Shown here: positions 8,788-16,913 of the stretch, one piece after another
Position numbering within the stretch: position 1 is the first letter of the stretch
Layout: each line of letters starts with the position of its first letter
Source of the DNA: Thermomicrobiales bacterium
GTDB lineage: Bacteria > Chloroflexota > Chloroflexia > Thermomicrobiales > UBA6265
Direction of reading: 5' to 3'
DNA: 64,000 bases
Assembly (NCBI GenBank): GCA_020432165.1
Contig: JAGQGU010000001.1
Location: 182,655-246,654, forward strand
Position numbers and translations under genes: made by a program
The notes under the pieces: model-generated
The model's database searches: none
The model's input: only the letters and a program-made list of their open reading frames with translations
What the model was told of the DNA's origin: nothing

Positions 8788-10115
8788 GCCTGATTGTGCG
8801 TGTCGGATTGTTCATCCGGATTCGGCAGATCGTCCAGCGGTACATCGGCACCAACCATCAGATCGCTGCCAGCCTCCTTTGATCTAGAGGGCGCTTTACC
8901 CGGAAGAACAGCATTCTTGAGGGAATGGCCTGCTGCCGAGAAACCCGCACCGAGAGATTCCATCGACGCATCGCCGCCAAGATCACGCCAGCGACTTGCA
9001 GCCATGGTACCCACCATCACAGCGCCGCCGATCCCGGTTAAAAGCGCGCTGCTTTTCCTGCCGCTGAAAGAAACCGAGTCGGTGGCAGTGGTGGTTGCAT
9101 TCTCGGTTGTTACGCGCTCCGGCACCGTCAGCGGCTTGTCGACTTCCTGTACCACCGATTCTCCGGAGGTCGCGTTACCGATGATAGAAGCGGAGCCCGT
9201 TCCGGCCTGCAAGAAGACGGCAGTATCCGGATTTGTCCAGGTGACGAACTCGCCGGTGAATGCTTTCGTTCCCAGCGCATCCTGCTGCTCAAATCCGTAA
9301 TCCAGCAGCACCAGGTTGTCGTTGTACCAGTCGTCGGGGGCGATGCCATCCAGAGTCACAGCGATGATGCGAGTATCCTCGCGTTGAGCTATCTGCACCA
9401 GGCAGTAGCCAGCATCGTCATCGTAACCGGTTTTGCCGCCGATCACGCTTGGCGCAGAAGTCAGCACTTTGTTGGTATTCGTGACCGTGTAGCCATTGCT
9501 GGTGGTGAAACTCTTGGTGCCCATTACCTGCAATACAAAGTCGTTATGGCTGGCGTAGGCCATGAAGGCGGCGACATCGGCAGCGGAAGAGTAGTGACCA
9601 TCGACACCCCAGCCATCTGGGTTGAGGAGATGGGTATTTTGTAATCCCATGTCTTGCACGCGTTGGTTAACCAGATCCATAAAGCGCTGCACCGCGGTAT
9701 CGGCATCGTCGCCTTCTTCCGCACCGAGAGCGCGTGCGATAGCCTGAGCAGCGTCGTTGCCACTCGGGAGCAGCATGCCGAAGATCAACTCTTCCAGCGT
9801 GAAAGACTCGCCCGGGCCAAATCCCATCACCGTTGCTTCGGAAGAGACCATATCGTCCTCTGTGGTAACGATGATGGTATCCAGCGGTGCCAGATTCACT
9901 GCCTCCATGGCAGTAAAGATCTTGGTAAGACTGGCGATGGCCACTTGCTCGTTGGCATCGCGCTGGGCGAAGATCGCGCCGGTTTCGGCATTTGTCGCAA
10001 TATAGCGAGTGGAGTTGATCTGAAGCTCTTCAGCTTCTTGAGCAGCGCCTGACTCGATCGTGCTGCCAAGCAACACACCGACTCCCGTTGCCATCAGTTG
10101 TCGACGTGTCAGCAT
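8784..10115 (-). CDS. Exported D-alanyl-D-alanine carboxypeptidase (peptidase S11)
   Basis: This 443-residue penicillin-binding-protein-type peptidase trims the terminal D-Ala from peptidoglycan stem peptides. Active-site motifs are S62-x-x-K65 (SLTK), S118-G-N and K228-T-G in GGKTGYDDDAG. The N-terminus MLTRRQLMATGVG has a twin-arginine pair and ends in a signal cleavage region near SGAAQEA. A single hydrophobic segment near residue 370 (SALLTGIGGAVMVGTMAAS) probably anchors it, followed by a charged tail of about 55 residues. The open frame extends upstream to 10241, but that extension looks non-coding. It is transcribed in the same direction as the tRNA, from which it is separated by a terminator. 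Confidence 0.92.
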   Translation of the reverse strand: MLTRRQLMATGVGVLLGSTIESGAAQEAEELQINSTRYIATNAETGAIFAQRDANEQVAIASLTKIFTAMEAVNLAPLDTIIVTTEDDMVSSEATVMGFGPGESFTLEELIFGMLLPSGNDAAQAIARALGAEEGDDADTAVQRFMDLVNQRVQDMGLQNTHLLNPDGWGVDGHYSSAADVAAFMAYASHNDFVLQVMGTKSFTTSNGYTVTNTNKVLTSAPSVIGGKTGYDDDAGYCLVQIAQREDTRIIAVTLDGIAPDDWYNDNLVLLDYGFEQQDALGTKAFTGEFVTWTNPDTAVFLQAGTGSASIIGNATSGESVVQEVDKPLTVPERVTTENATTTATDSVSFSGRKSSALLTGIGGAVMVGTMAASRWRDLGGDASMESLGAGFSAAGHSLKNAVLPGKAPSRSKEAGSDLMVGADVPLDDLPNPDEQSDTHNQA

Positions 10116-10218
10116 GTGCGTGATCCGGGCGAAGCGATCGGCCAATCCGCCCAAATGATACAAGAGAATATCGATATCTGTCTGCAATGTACGTTCTATG
10201 CCGATATCGCGATATGGT

Positions 10219-10252
10219 GAAAAACAGATGAAGCCACCCATTGGGTGGCTTC
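10219..10252 (-). terminator. Intrinsic terminator of tRNA-Val
   Basis: GAAGCCACCC (10230-10239) and GGGTGGCTTC (10243-10252) form a perfect 10-bp stem with a three-base loop. On the minus strand it is followed by ATCTGTTTTTC. It begins nine bases past the mature 3' end of the tRNA. Confidence 0.88.
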
Positions 10253-10260
10253 TGTGAGGG

Positions 10261-10334
10261 TGGGAGATACTGGACTCGAACCAGTGACCTCCACGATGTC
10301 AACGTGGCGCTCTAACCAGCTGAGCTAATCCCCC
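10261..10334 (-). tRNA. tRNA-Val (anticodon GAC)
   Basis: The minus strand folds into a full cloverleaf. The acceptor stem is GGGGGAT / ATCTCCC with one G-U pair. The D arm is GCTCAGCTGGTTAGAGC, the anticodon stem CCACG / CGTGG encloses TTGACAT with anticodon GAC at 10298-10300, and the T arm is ACTGG-TTCGAGT-CCAGT. The discriminator is A and CCA is not encoded, so it must be added by a nucleotidyltransferase. The anticodon reads GUC and GUU valine codons. Confidence 0.96.
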
Positions 10335-10366
10335 TCAGCCCCGAAAGTATATGCGCTGAGATTCTG

Positions 10367-10855
10367 CTATGCAAGCGACGAGGAGAGTTCTCGCCCGCAT
10401 TCCACCAGATCATCAACGGTACTCACTATCCGACCGCCGCTGGCGTGAATGAAGTACTCGATCTGCAGATTGACGGTAGAACCGAGATTGTCGCCCGCCA
10501 ATCGAAAATCGGTGCGGATTCCATACACCTTTTTGCCTGTGCCAAACGCATAGCCGATTTCGGCGGCGGTACCGGAATCGACATCGACGCCGTCCAACAC
10601 CGCAAACACAGCATCGCTACGATCGATCATTTCGGTGTTGCTGCGACCAATCTCAAAATTGATTGCTTCCAGTTTCGCAATGCGTTCAGCGTAGGAGTCG
10701 ATCGTCGAACAGGCGAGGATTGCCTCTGAGAACTCCGTCTTGTCCCAGGGATTCTCCACCGCCACAATCGGTTCAAGCGCTGCCACAAGATCGCCCATAA
10801 ACGCCATTGTCGATGTGGCGAATCCGAGCGGAGAGGCGAGATAGATTCGTTTCAT
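10367..10855 (-). CDS. Nucleoside 2-deoxyribosyltransferase family protein
   Basis: This 162-residue cytoplasmic protein fits the nucleoside 2-deoxyribosyltransferase / DNMP hydrolase family. It opens with MKRIYLASPLGF, the usual first strand and loop. It has an acidic segment FAVLDGVDVDSGTAAEIGYAFGTGKKVYG that contains the catalytic Asp/Glu region DSGTAAEIG. Members exchange or remove the base of deoxynucleosides or deoxynucleotides, working in nucleotide salvage or sanitation. It is divergent from the small membrane gene with only 27 bases between, so the two promoters must overlap. Which of the two activities it has is not resolved. Confidence 0.88.
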   Translation of the reverse strand: MKRIYLASPLGFATSTMAFMGDLVAALEPIVAVENPWDKTEFSEAILACSTIDSYAERIAKLEAINFEIGRSNTEMIDRSDAVFAVLDGVDVDSGTAAEIGYAFGTGKKVYGIRTDFRLAGDNLGSTVNLQIEYFIHASGGRIVSTVDDLVECGRELSSSLA

Positions 10856-10882
10856 TGTTGTTCCGTTCTGTATACTCGCGGC

Positions 10883-11086
10883 ATGAAGGTTGACCGTTCC
10901 AAACCAGTCCCATCCCGATCAGATGCCTACCGTCGAGCAGCGAACTATGCGTTGGTAGCCACCGTTGTTCTGCTGATGCTGCTCAAGTTCTTCACAGCCA
11001 TCACACTGTTCCCCGCGTTACTTGCCGCCATGTGCATTTTCGTGATCGTATTCGGTTTCAAGCTCCGCATGACTCCGTTTGCCTGA
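10883..11086 (+). CDS. Small hypothetical membrane protein (67 aa)
   Basis: Not recognised. The product has a basic, hydrophilic N-terminus of about 20 residues followed by two closely spaced hydrophobic segments (about 22-42 and 44-60), and ends with a positively charged KLRMTPFA tail. This matches a two-helix hairpin membrane protein. TATACT lies seven bases before the ATG, so if that is a -10 box the message would be nearly leaderless. Coding character rests on the clean hydrophobic pattern and on filling an otherwise empty gap. No function can be given. Confidence 0.55.
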   Translation: MKVDRSKPVPSRSDAYRRAANYALVATVVLLMLLKFFTAITLFPALLAAMCIFVIVFGFKLRMTPFA

Positions 11087-11115
11087 TCGTTCAGTTGCAT
11101 GAACTCCGACGTACG

Positions 11116-11134
11116 CCCGCACTTTATGTGCGGG
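11116..11134. other. Hairpin between convergent genes
   Basis: CCCGCAC and GTGCGGG form a perfect 7-bp stem with a TTTAT loop between the small membrane gene and the RNase H gene. Neither side has a U-rich tail, so terminator function is doubtful. Confidence 0.35.
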
Positions 11135-11166
11135 TAACAGCACGGGCCTACGGCCAGTGTGGGAAC

Positions 11167-11565
11167 CTAATGTCCCAACTTTCTCACTGAATTGCTGCGG
11201 TCGTGCCAGATTGCCTCCCACGATCCCACCTCGGTAAGCAGGCCACCCGCTTCGGCCCAAAGCGGCTGCATGTTCGCGTTCTTTACCTTCCACACACCCG
11301 TGATCTGGCTGATGACCAGTTTGCTATCGCCGCGAATGATGAGATGTGCTTTGGTCGCATCGACACGCGGATTTTCCACAATCGCCTTGAGCGCGCGGAT
11401 CAGGCTGATGTATTCCGCCTGATTGTTCGTCATGTTATCGCCGTACTGCATCTCGATCTTGCGGTCGTATAACTCGCCATTGCGCTCAATGTCGTAGCTG
11501 CCATAGGCCTTGCCAGGATTGCCCTTGCTACCCCCATCGAAGACGATCTCAAACGTGTCAACCAT
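11167..11565 (-). CDS. Ribonuclease H-like protein with atypical short C-terminus
   Basis: This 132-residue protein has the RNase HI fold landmarks. The first strand carries DGGSKGNPG with the first catalytic Asp near residue 10, NNQAEY supplies the Glu near 50, and RGDSKLVISQITG supplies the second Asp near 79. RNase HI cuts the RNA strand of RNA-DNA hybrids using four acidic residues. Here the C-terminal part is WHDRSNSVRKLGH followed by the stop, so the expected fourth Asp of the usual RxxNxxAD motif is absent and a terminal His stands near its place. It may still be active with a different ligand set. It lies upstream of the EF-G-like gene terminator, on the same strand. Confidence 0.85.
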   Translation of the reverse strand: MVDTFEIVFDGGSKGNPGKAYGSYDIERNGELYDRKIEMQYGDNMTNNQAEYISLIRALKAIVENPRVDATKAHLIIRGDSKLVISQITGVWKVKNANMQPLWAEAGGLLTEVGSWEAIWHDRSNSVRKLGH

Positions 11566-11581
11566 TGCTCACTCAGTTACT

Positions 11582-11613
11582 CAACAAAACAGAGGGGCCA
11601 CCTGGCCCCTCTG
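11582..11613 (-). terminator. Intrinsic terminator of the EF-G-like gene
   Basis: CAGAGGGGCC / GGCCCCTCTG (11590-11613) forms a GC-rich stem of at least 10 bp with a short loop. On the minus strand TTTTGTTGA follows. It begins 26 bases past the stop codon. Confidence 0.9.
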
Positions 11614-11639
11614 CAATCATGCCATGTTTGCAGGGACGA

Positions 11640-13706
11640 TTACTCGTCTTTCTTATACTCCGCCACAATCTTCTCCACCATATGGTGTGGTACGGATTGA
11701 TAGTGGCTGAACTCGGCCTCATAGGTACCGCGTCCCTGCGTCATCGATCGTAGATCGGTGGCGTAGCGCTGAATCTCACCACCAGGTATCTGCGCCTCAA
11801 TCACAGTCGTGCCATCATCCCGCGTATCCATACCGGTGACCTGGCCGCGACGCGTATTGAGATCGCTCATGACATCGCCCATGAACTGCTCGGTGATGAT
11901 CACCCTCACATCCATGATCGGTTCAAGCAGTGTCGGCTGCCCCGCCAAAATACCCTTCTTGAAAGCCTCTTTGGCGGCGATGCGGAAGGCCATTTCGTTC
12001 GAATCCACATCGTGATAACTGCCATCGTAGAGCGTGGCCTTCACGTTTACGACCGGGAAGCCTGCCACCGGACCTTCCGCCAACGCATCGCGAATACCCT
12101 TCTCAACCGCCGGGAAGAAGTTCTTGGGTACCGCTCCACCGACCACGCGATCGGCGAAGATGAAGTCTCCGTCTGCCAGCGGCTCGAGCTCCAGGTGCAC
12201 ATGACCGTATTGGCCTGCGCCGCCTGTCTGCTTCTTGTGCTTGTATTCGCTCTTAACCTGTGCCTGAATCGTTTCGCGGTAGGGGACGCGCGGTGTACCG
12301 AGTGTGACCTCGATATTGCTGCGACGTTTCATTCGCTCCACCGCGATTTGCACGTGCGGTTCGCCCATACCGGAAACCAGGACATCGCCGGTATCAGGAT
12401 CGCGACTGATCTTCAGGCTGGGATCCTCGTCCTGCATGCGCTGCAGAGCCTGGCTGAGCTTGTCGAGATCGTTCTGTGACGCCGGGTGAATAGAGGCGGT
12501 GAAGGCACTGTGCGGGAAACGGATCCCATCCAGCGTAACCTTCTTGCCATTGGTAAGCGTATCGCCCGTATCAACGGATTCCAGCTTGCTGACACCACCG
12601 ATATCACCAGCAGTAACGCTGTCTGTGCTCAGATGATCCTTGCCGCGATTGAAGAAGAGTTGGCCTACGCGCTCTTCCTTGCCCTTATTGGCATTGAAGA
12701 GTGTGCTGCTGGATTTTAGCGTGCCGCTGTAGACACGGAACCAGGTCACCTTGCCGACGTGTGGATCGGCCTGTGTCTTGAACGCCAGGGCGACGAAATC
12801 GCCATTCGGATCGGCGATGATCTCCATCGGTTCGCCGTCAACGTCCGCGATCTCCTTGTGTTCCGCTGCCGATGGGAGGACATCGATAATCGTTTGCATC
12901 AGCGGTTGCACGCCCAGGTTCTCACTGGCCGCGCCGAGGACCATCGGTACCACCGAACCATCCTCAAAGCACTTGTGCAGCTCGCTATGCAGTTCCTCGT
13001 CGCTGATCTCCTCACCTTCGAGATAGCGCATCGTCAACTCTTCGTTATGCTCGGCAATAGCTTCCACCAGTGTCTGACGGTAGAACTCAACATCGTCTGC
13101 CAGCTCCGCCGGAATCTCGGTCTCCTCATAGGTGCCATTGCCATCTTTGGTGAAGACCAGCGCCTTCTTGGCGAGGAGATCGACGATACCGCGGAAGTTC
13201 TCTTCCTGACCGATCGGGAACTGCAATGGTGCTACGCGCTTGCCGAAGGCAGCGATCATGGCTTCCAGAGCCCCTCGGAAATCCGCATGCTCGCGGTCCA
13301 TCTTGTTGACAAAGAGGAGTCGCGGCAATCCGAGCGACTCGGCGTTGTGCCAGACCTGTTCGGTTCCGACTTCCACACCGGCGCTGGCATCCACCACGAT
13401 AATCGCGGCTTCCACCACACGCATGGCACTGCGCACATCACCACCGAAATCCGCGAAATCGGGGGTATCAATCACATTGATCTTGCAGTCGTTGTATTCG
13501 ATGGGGATAACCGAGTGGGTGAGCGAGATGTGTCGCTTGATCTCTTCCGGATCGGTGTCAGATGCAGTCGTGCCAAGCGAAACACGTCCGCGTCGGGAGG
13601 TAGCGCCGCTATCGAAGAGCATGGCTTCGACCAACGTTGTGCGCCCGGCGCCCCCGTGCGAGAAGACACCGACGTTGAAAACTCTTTCGGCAGGGTACTG
13701 GTTCAT
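11640..13706 (-). CDS. EF-G-like translational GTPase with altered P-loop
   Basis: This protein of about 688 residues has the five-domain layout of elongation factor G and resembles the divergent EF-G2 / EF-G-like branch. The start MNQYPAERV (13706) is chosen because GAAGGGATG sits at good distance, while the ATG three codons earlier directly abuts it. The P-loop reads SHGGAGRTT at residues 16-24, so the invariant Lys is Arg (R22, codon 13641-13643). The G3 motif reads DTPDFADF rather than DTPGHVDF. The G4 motif NKMD is normal. Canonical EF-G drives ribosomal translocation and recycling. Whether this variant hydrolyses GTP cannot be told from sequence. It has its own strong terminator and is unlikely to be the housekeeping EF-G. 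Confidence 0.92.
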   Translation of the reverse strand: MNQYPAERVFNVGVFSHGGAGRTTLVEAMLFDSGATSRRGRVSLGTTASDTDPEEIKRHISLTHSVIPIEYNDCKINVIDTPDFADFGGDVRSAMRVVEAAIIVVDASAGVEVGTEQVWHNAESLGLPRLLFVNKMDREHADFRGALEAMIAAFGKRVAPLQFPIGQEENFRGIVDLLAKKALVFTKDGNGTYEETEIPAELADDVEFYRQTLVEAIAEHNEELTMRYLEGEEISDEELHSELHKCFEDGSVVPMVLGAASENLGVQPLMQTIIDVLPSAAEHKEIADVDGEPMEIIADPNGDFVALAFKTQADPHVGKVTWFRVYSGTLKSSSTLFNANKGKEERVGQLFFNRGKDHLSTDSVTAGDIGGVSKLESVDTGDTLTNGKKVTLDGIRFPHSAFTASIHPASQNDLDKLSQALQRMQDEDPSLKISRDPDTGDVLVSGMGEPHVQIAVERMKRRSNIEVTLGTPRVPYRETIQAQVKSEYKHKKQTGGAGQYGHVHLELEPLADGDFIFADRVVGGAVPKNFFPAVEKGIRDALAEGPVAGFPVVNVKATLYDGSYHDVDSNEMAFRIAAKEAFKKGILAGQPTLLEPIMDVRVIITEQFMGDVMSDLNTRRGQVTGMDTRDDGTTVIEAQIPGGEIQRYATDLRSMTQGRGTYEAEFSHYQSVPHHMVEKIVAEYKKDE

Positions 13707-13822
13707 CACGCGCATCCCTTCGGCTTTGATGTGCCCCCGGAGATCGTCGACGACACATCGCGAATCACAACAGATTTGACTTGTGGAAAGTATACCGAAC
13801 AATTCGCACAAAGCTGTCGGGA

Positions 13823-14608
13823 TTACTCCGGTGTTGCGCCTTTGACACGTTCCCACACCAGACGGAGGCCATTAATGGTGAGATCGGGGTCGTAATGATC
13901 GATCATGGCGGAGTTCTTGGCGAAGAGCTCCGCATAGCCACCCGTTACCACGACGGTCGGTGTACCCTGCAGCTCGGCCGCAAGCCGCACGATCATGCCT
14001 TCTACCAACGAGATGTACCCCAGAACCAGACCGCTCTGAATCGCCGTGATGGTGTTTGTGCCAATGGCTGCGGGGGGTGGCACGAGGTCGACCGAGAAGA
14101 GCTTGGCCGCGCGCGATGTCATCGCTTCCAACGCAATCACCAGCCCTGGCGCCAGGGCACCACCGAGGTAATGTCCCCGGTGATCGACGATATCAAAATT
14201 CACCGCTGTGCCGAAATCGATGCTGATGACGGGCGCACCATAGGCGTCCAGCGCTGCGAGTGAATTGACGATTCGATCGGCGCCGACTTCGGCGGGGTTG
14301 TCCGCATCGATCGGTAGACCCAGATCGAGTGCCGCGCTGACGATGACGGGTTCGATACGCAGTCGATGCTTCGCCAGTACCCCCAGCCAACGTGTCACCG
14401 AGGGCACCACACTGCTGAGCACGAAGCCATCGATCTGTTGCAGGCTCACACCCTGCATCGTCAGTACTGGCTCCAGAATGGCGTACCATTCATCCGGCAT
14501 GCGATCATGTTGCGTAGCCGTGCGCGCTGTCGCGATCGGATGCGGATCGCCGTGGTGATAGACGCCAAACGTGGAATTCGTATTCCCGACATCGGCCACG
14601 AGTAACAT
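13823..14608 (-). CDS. coaX: Type III pantothenate kinase
   Basis: This 261-residue ASKHA-fold kinase phosphorylates pantothenate, the first step of coenzyme A synthesis, in the cytoplasm. The phosphate-binding start MLLVADVGNTN, the pantothenate-pocket segment VGADRIVNSL, and IDFGTAVNFDIV followed by GGALAPGL all match CoaX. The start at 14608 is chosen because the family begins at this Asp loop; the open frame upstream to 14671 overlaps the divergent S41 gene. It lies upstream of the EF-G-like gene on the same strand, with 116 bases between them. Confidence 0.95.
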   Translation of the reverse strand: MLLVADVGNTNSTFGVYHHGDPHPIATARTATQHDRMPDEWYAILEPVLTMQGVSLQQIDGFVLSSVVPSVTRWLGVLAKHRLRIEPVIVSAALDLGLPIDADNPAEVGADRIVNSLAALDAYGAPVISIDFGTAVNFDIVDHRGHYLGGALAPGLVIALEAMTSRAAKLFSVDLVPPPAAIGTNTITAIQSGLVLGYISLVEGMIVRLAAELQGTPTVVVTGGYAELFAKNSAMIDHYDPDLTINGLRLVWERVKGATPE

Positions 14609-14650
14609 CCGCCAATCCCTCCTCATTCGCGCTGATCTTCTGGAGTCAGT

Positions 14651-15934
14651 ATGAACCGCCAACACACCCACCGCCAGCAGCAGTGGTACATTGCGCGATC
14701 AATTTTGCTCTGCCTCATCCTGCTTGTCGCTGGCTTCTTCGGCGGCATGATGGTGCAACGCTTGCGCGCCGATAACTCCACCTCCACCTTTGCCGATCTC
14801 GATGCTGTCTATAAGGTCATTGAGGAGAACTACTACTACCTTCCCACCGATGAGGCCGGGCAGGAGCAGATGACCTCCGATATGGAGTCTGGTGCGATCG
14901 ACGGTGCGCTGGAAACACTTGATGATGCCTACACCCGCTATTTGGATGTGGACGAATCCCAGACCTCTCAGGAGAGTCTACAGGGTACGTATGGTGGTAT
15001 CGGTGTCGATATCGTGCTGGATGGCGATGTCGCCTTCGTGAGCGCGGTCGTGCCCGAATCGCCGGCGGATAAGGCGGGCATCCAGCGCGGCGATGTGATT
15101 GAGCAGGTCGATGGCGCGCGCGTGCAGACAACAGACATTGATGAAGCGACGCAGTTACTGCGCGGGGAGATCGGTGATCCTGTCACGATCACTACCATCA
15201 GACCCACTACGGGCGAAGCGCAGACACTGGAACTTACCTTTGAGGAGATTGTGGTCCCGCAGGTGACACTTGCCTTTGTTGAGGGCACTTCATATGCCTG
15301 GCTGCGAATCACGCTCTTCGGTGATGCCACGGTTCCGGATCTGGACAACGCCATTGCCGAGATTCGTGCGCATGGTTCCACGGGCATCATTCTCGATCTT
15401 CGCGGTAATGGTGGCGGTTGGGTCGATGCCGCTCGGGCGACCCTCGGACGTTTCCTCGATCCCTCGGTAGGTCCAGCCATGTACGAGGATCAATCGTCTG
15501 CCGATGGCGATCTCATCGCCATGCCGATCGAGACGGGCGATAGCGTCGAGATTCTCGACCTACCGATGGTGGTACTCATCGACGGCGGTACTGCCAGCGC
15601 TGCGGAGATTGTGGCCGGAGCACTCAAGGACTATGGACGCGCTACCGTGATTGGTCAGAACAGTTTTGGTAAGGGTTCGGTACAACGAATCTACGAGTTC
15701 TCCGATGGCTCCACCATGCGTGTCACAGTGGCGGAATGGTTTACGCCCAGCAAGTCCCGCATTCAAAGCGAAGGGATCCGGCCGGATATCGAGGTGGATG
15801 CTGGCGGTGATACGGATGCGAGCGATCCGATGCTGGAGGCAGCTATCATTCATCTGGATGCCCGTCTCGCACCAGCCGCAACTCCTGCGGCAAGTCCAGC
15901 CGCCAACGTTAACAAAATCACTCCCGGCATTTAA
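14651..15934 (+). CDS. S41 family C-terminal processing peptidase, membrane anchored
   Basis: This 427-residue protein has a single N-terminal anchor (about residues 15-34) and a PDZ domain (about 113-185) containing YGGIGVD and KAGIQRGDVIEQVDG. The protease core carries the Ser-Lys dyad S316 (in DGGTASAAEI) and K341 (in NSFGKGSVQ). CtpA/Prc-type proteases degrade or mature proteins outside the membrane after recognising their C-termini. The final residues are rich in Ala, Pro, Thr and Ser (PAATPAASPAA), a tail shared with other exported proteins in this window. It is divergent from coaX over 42 bases. The last codons overlap the first TTAAC of the probable Pho box. Confidence 0.93.
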   Translation: MNRQHTHRQQQWYIARSILLCLILLVAGFFGGMMVQRLRADNSTSTFADLDAVYKVIEENYYYLPTDEAGQEQMTSDMESGAIDGALETLDDAYTRYLDVDESQTSQESLQGTYGGIGVDIVLDGDVAFVSAVVPESPADKAGIQRGDVIEQVDGARVQTTDIDEATQLLRGEIGDPVTITTIRPTTGEAQTLELTFEEIVVPQVTLAFVEGTSYAWLRITLFGDATVPDLDNAIAEIRAHGSTGIILDLRGNGGGWVDAARATLGRFLDPSVGPAMYEDQSSADGDLIAMPIETGDSVEILDLPMVVLIDGGTASAAEIVAGALKDYGRATVIGQNSFGKGSVQRIYEFSDGSTMRVTVAEWFTPSKSRIQSEGIRPDIEVDAGGDTDASDPMLEAAIIHLDARLAPAATPAASPAANVNKITPGI

Positions 15935-15973
15935 CACAACCCTTACGCTGGCTTAACCTGGCGTCTCTATCAT
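15909..15973 (+). promoter_or_regulatory. Probable Pho box and -10 element upstream of the response regulator
   Basis: TTAAC occurs at 15909, 15931 and 15953, exactly 22 bases apart, with an extra CTTAC at 15942 halfway between the last two. A -10-like TATCAT lies at 15968-15973, ten bases after the last repeat, and there is no recognisable -35 box. In known PhoB/PhoP promoters, repeats of 11 or 22 bp replace the -35 element. The position ahead of the regulator and pst genes supports phosphate control, but the operator identity is inferred. Confidence 0.55.
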
Positions 15974-16000
15974 CCGGATGTACGTGAATGGAGAAGCGAG

Positions 16001-16819
16001 ATGCACTCGCTCCACACGCACATCGCGGAGGATGACTCGTTGGTAGTGAAGCAGGGCAAACCGCTTGTTCTTCTTGTTGAGGATGACCCCACGCTGCGCA
16101 GCACGTTGGGCTTCAATCTGACCCGAGAAGGGTATTCGGTGATTTCTGCGGAGGACGGGCTGGTAGCCCTCGCCGCCATTGAGGAGCATGGAAGTGATCT
16201 CAGTCTGATCATTCTGGATGTCATGTTGCCCGGAATGAACGGTCTGCAGGTCTTACGGCGCGTCCGTCAATCGCTCAATACGCCCGTGCTGATGCTTTCC
16301 GCCCGTGGTGAGGAGAACGATCGGATCGATGGCCTCGAGCTTGGTGCCGATGATTATGTGGTGAAGCCGTTCGCATTGCGCGAGCTGCTTGCCCGTGTCC
16401 GCACCCATGTTCGTCGTCACAACAATCCGGAGCTACGCCTACCTTCTGTGCTGGTTCGTGGTTCGTTGCGTATAGAGACCGATCAACGTTTGGTAACGGT
16501 CTCCGATCGCGAGCTGGAACTTCGTCCCAAAGAGTTCGGATTGCTGGCCACAATCGCTCTTGAACCGGGGCGAGTCTTTAGCCGCGAGGAACTGCTGGGA
16601 ACCGTATGGGGCCACGATGTGGTGGTCGATGCGCGGACGGTGGATGTCCATATCAGTTGGCTACGCAACAAGCTGGCAAACGCCGGTATGCAGGGCGAGG
16701 TTATCCGCACGGTCTATGGTTCAGGGTATCGCTTTGTCGGTTCGGCAGATGAATCCGAATCGCAGCGTCTCCCCTCGACAACCCACGAAGTCGATTCACG
16801 TATTAGCGTCTCTGGATAG
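16001..16819 (+). CDS. OmpR/PhoB-type response regulator, probable phosphate regulator
   Basis: This 272-residue two-domain regulator has a receiver with the acidic pocket VEDD at residues 26-29, phosphoacceptor D73, switch S100 and K122 in VVKPFALREL. A winged-helix DNA-binding domain spans about residues 148-245, ending with VRTVYGSGYRFVG. The start used is the ATG at 16001; the conserved domain begins about 20 residues in, so a later GTG start is possible. Because it directly precedes pstSCAB-phoU and follows a Pho-box-like array, a PhoB/PhoP role is likely and it may regulate itself. No sensor histidine kinase gene is next to it. Confidence 0.92.
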   Translation: MHSLHTHIAEDDSLVVKQGKPLVLLVEDDPTLRSTLGFNLTREGYSVISAEDGLVALAAIEEHGSDLSLIILDVMLPGMNGLQVLRRVRQSLNTPVLMLSARGEENDRIDGLELGADDYVVKPFALRELLARVRTHVRRHNNPELRLPSVLVRGSLRIETDQRLVTVSDRELELRPKEFGLLATIALEPGRVFSREELLGTVWGHDVVVDARTVDVHISWLRNKLANAGMQGEVIRTVYGSGYRFVGSADESESQRLPSTTHEVDSRISVSG

Positions 16820-16823
16820 TGGG

Positions 16824-16842
16824 ACCGGCACAGCCGGTTTTT
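16824..16842 (+). terminator. Short hairpin terminator after the response regulator
   Basis: ACCGGC (16824-16829) / GCCGGT (16833-16838) with loop ACA is followed by TTTT. It lies five bases past the stop, so regulator and pstS may be only partly co-transcribed. Confidence 0.6.
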
Positions 16843-16913
16843 GGAAGTCAACGAATCTAGTCGGATGCTCAGCACATGCTGGCATCACATCGGATCTTGA
16901 GGAGTCTTTGCAC

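Noticed and set aside
11116-11134. Palindrome considered as a bidirectional terminator
   Set aside because: No U-run on either side, so kept only as a hairpin.
12759-13895. Open frame of 378 codons antisense to the EF-G-like gene
   Set aside because: Shadow frame without motifs; the minus-strand protein is full length.
16560-16913. N-terminal extension of pstS reaching into the regulator gene
   Set aside because: The true start has TGAGGAG and a signal peptide directly after it; the extension overlaps a coding gene in another frame.
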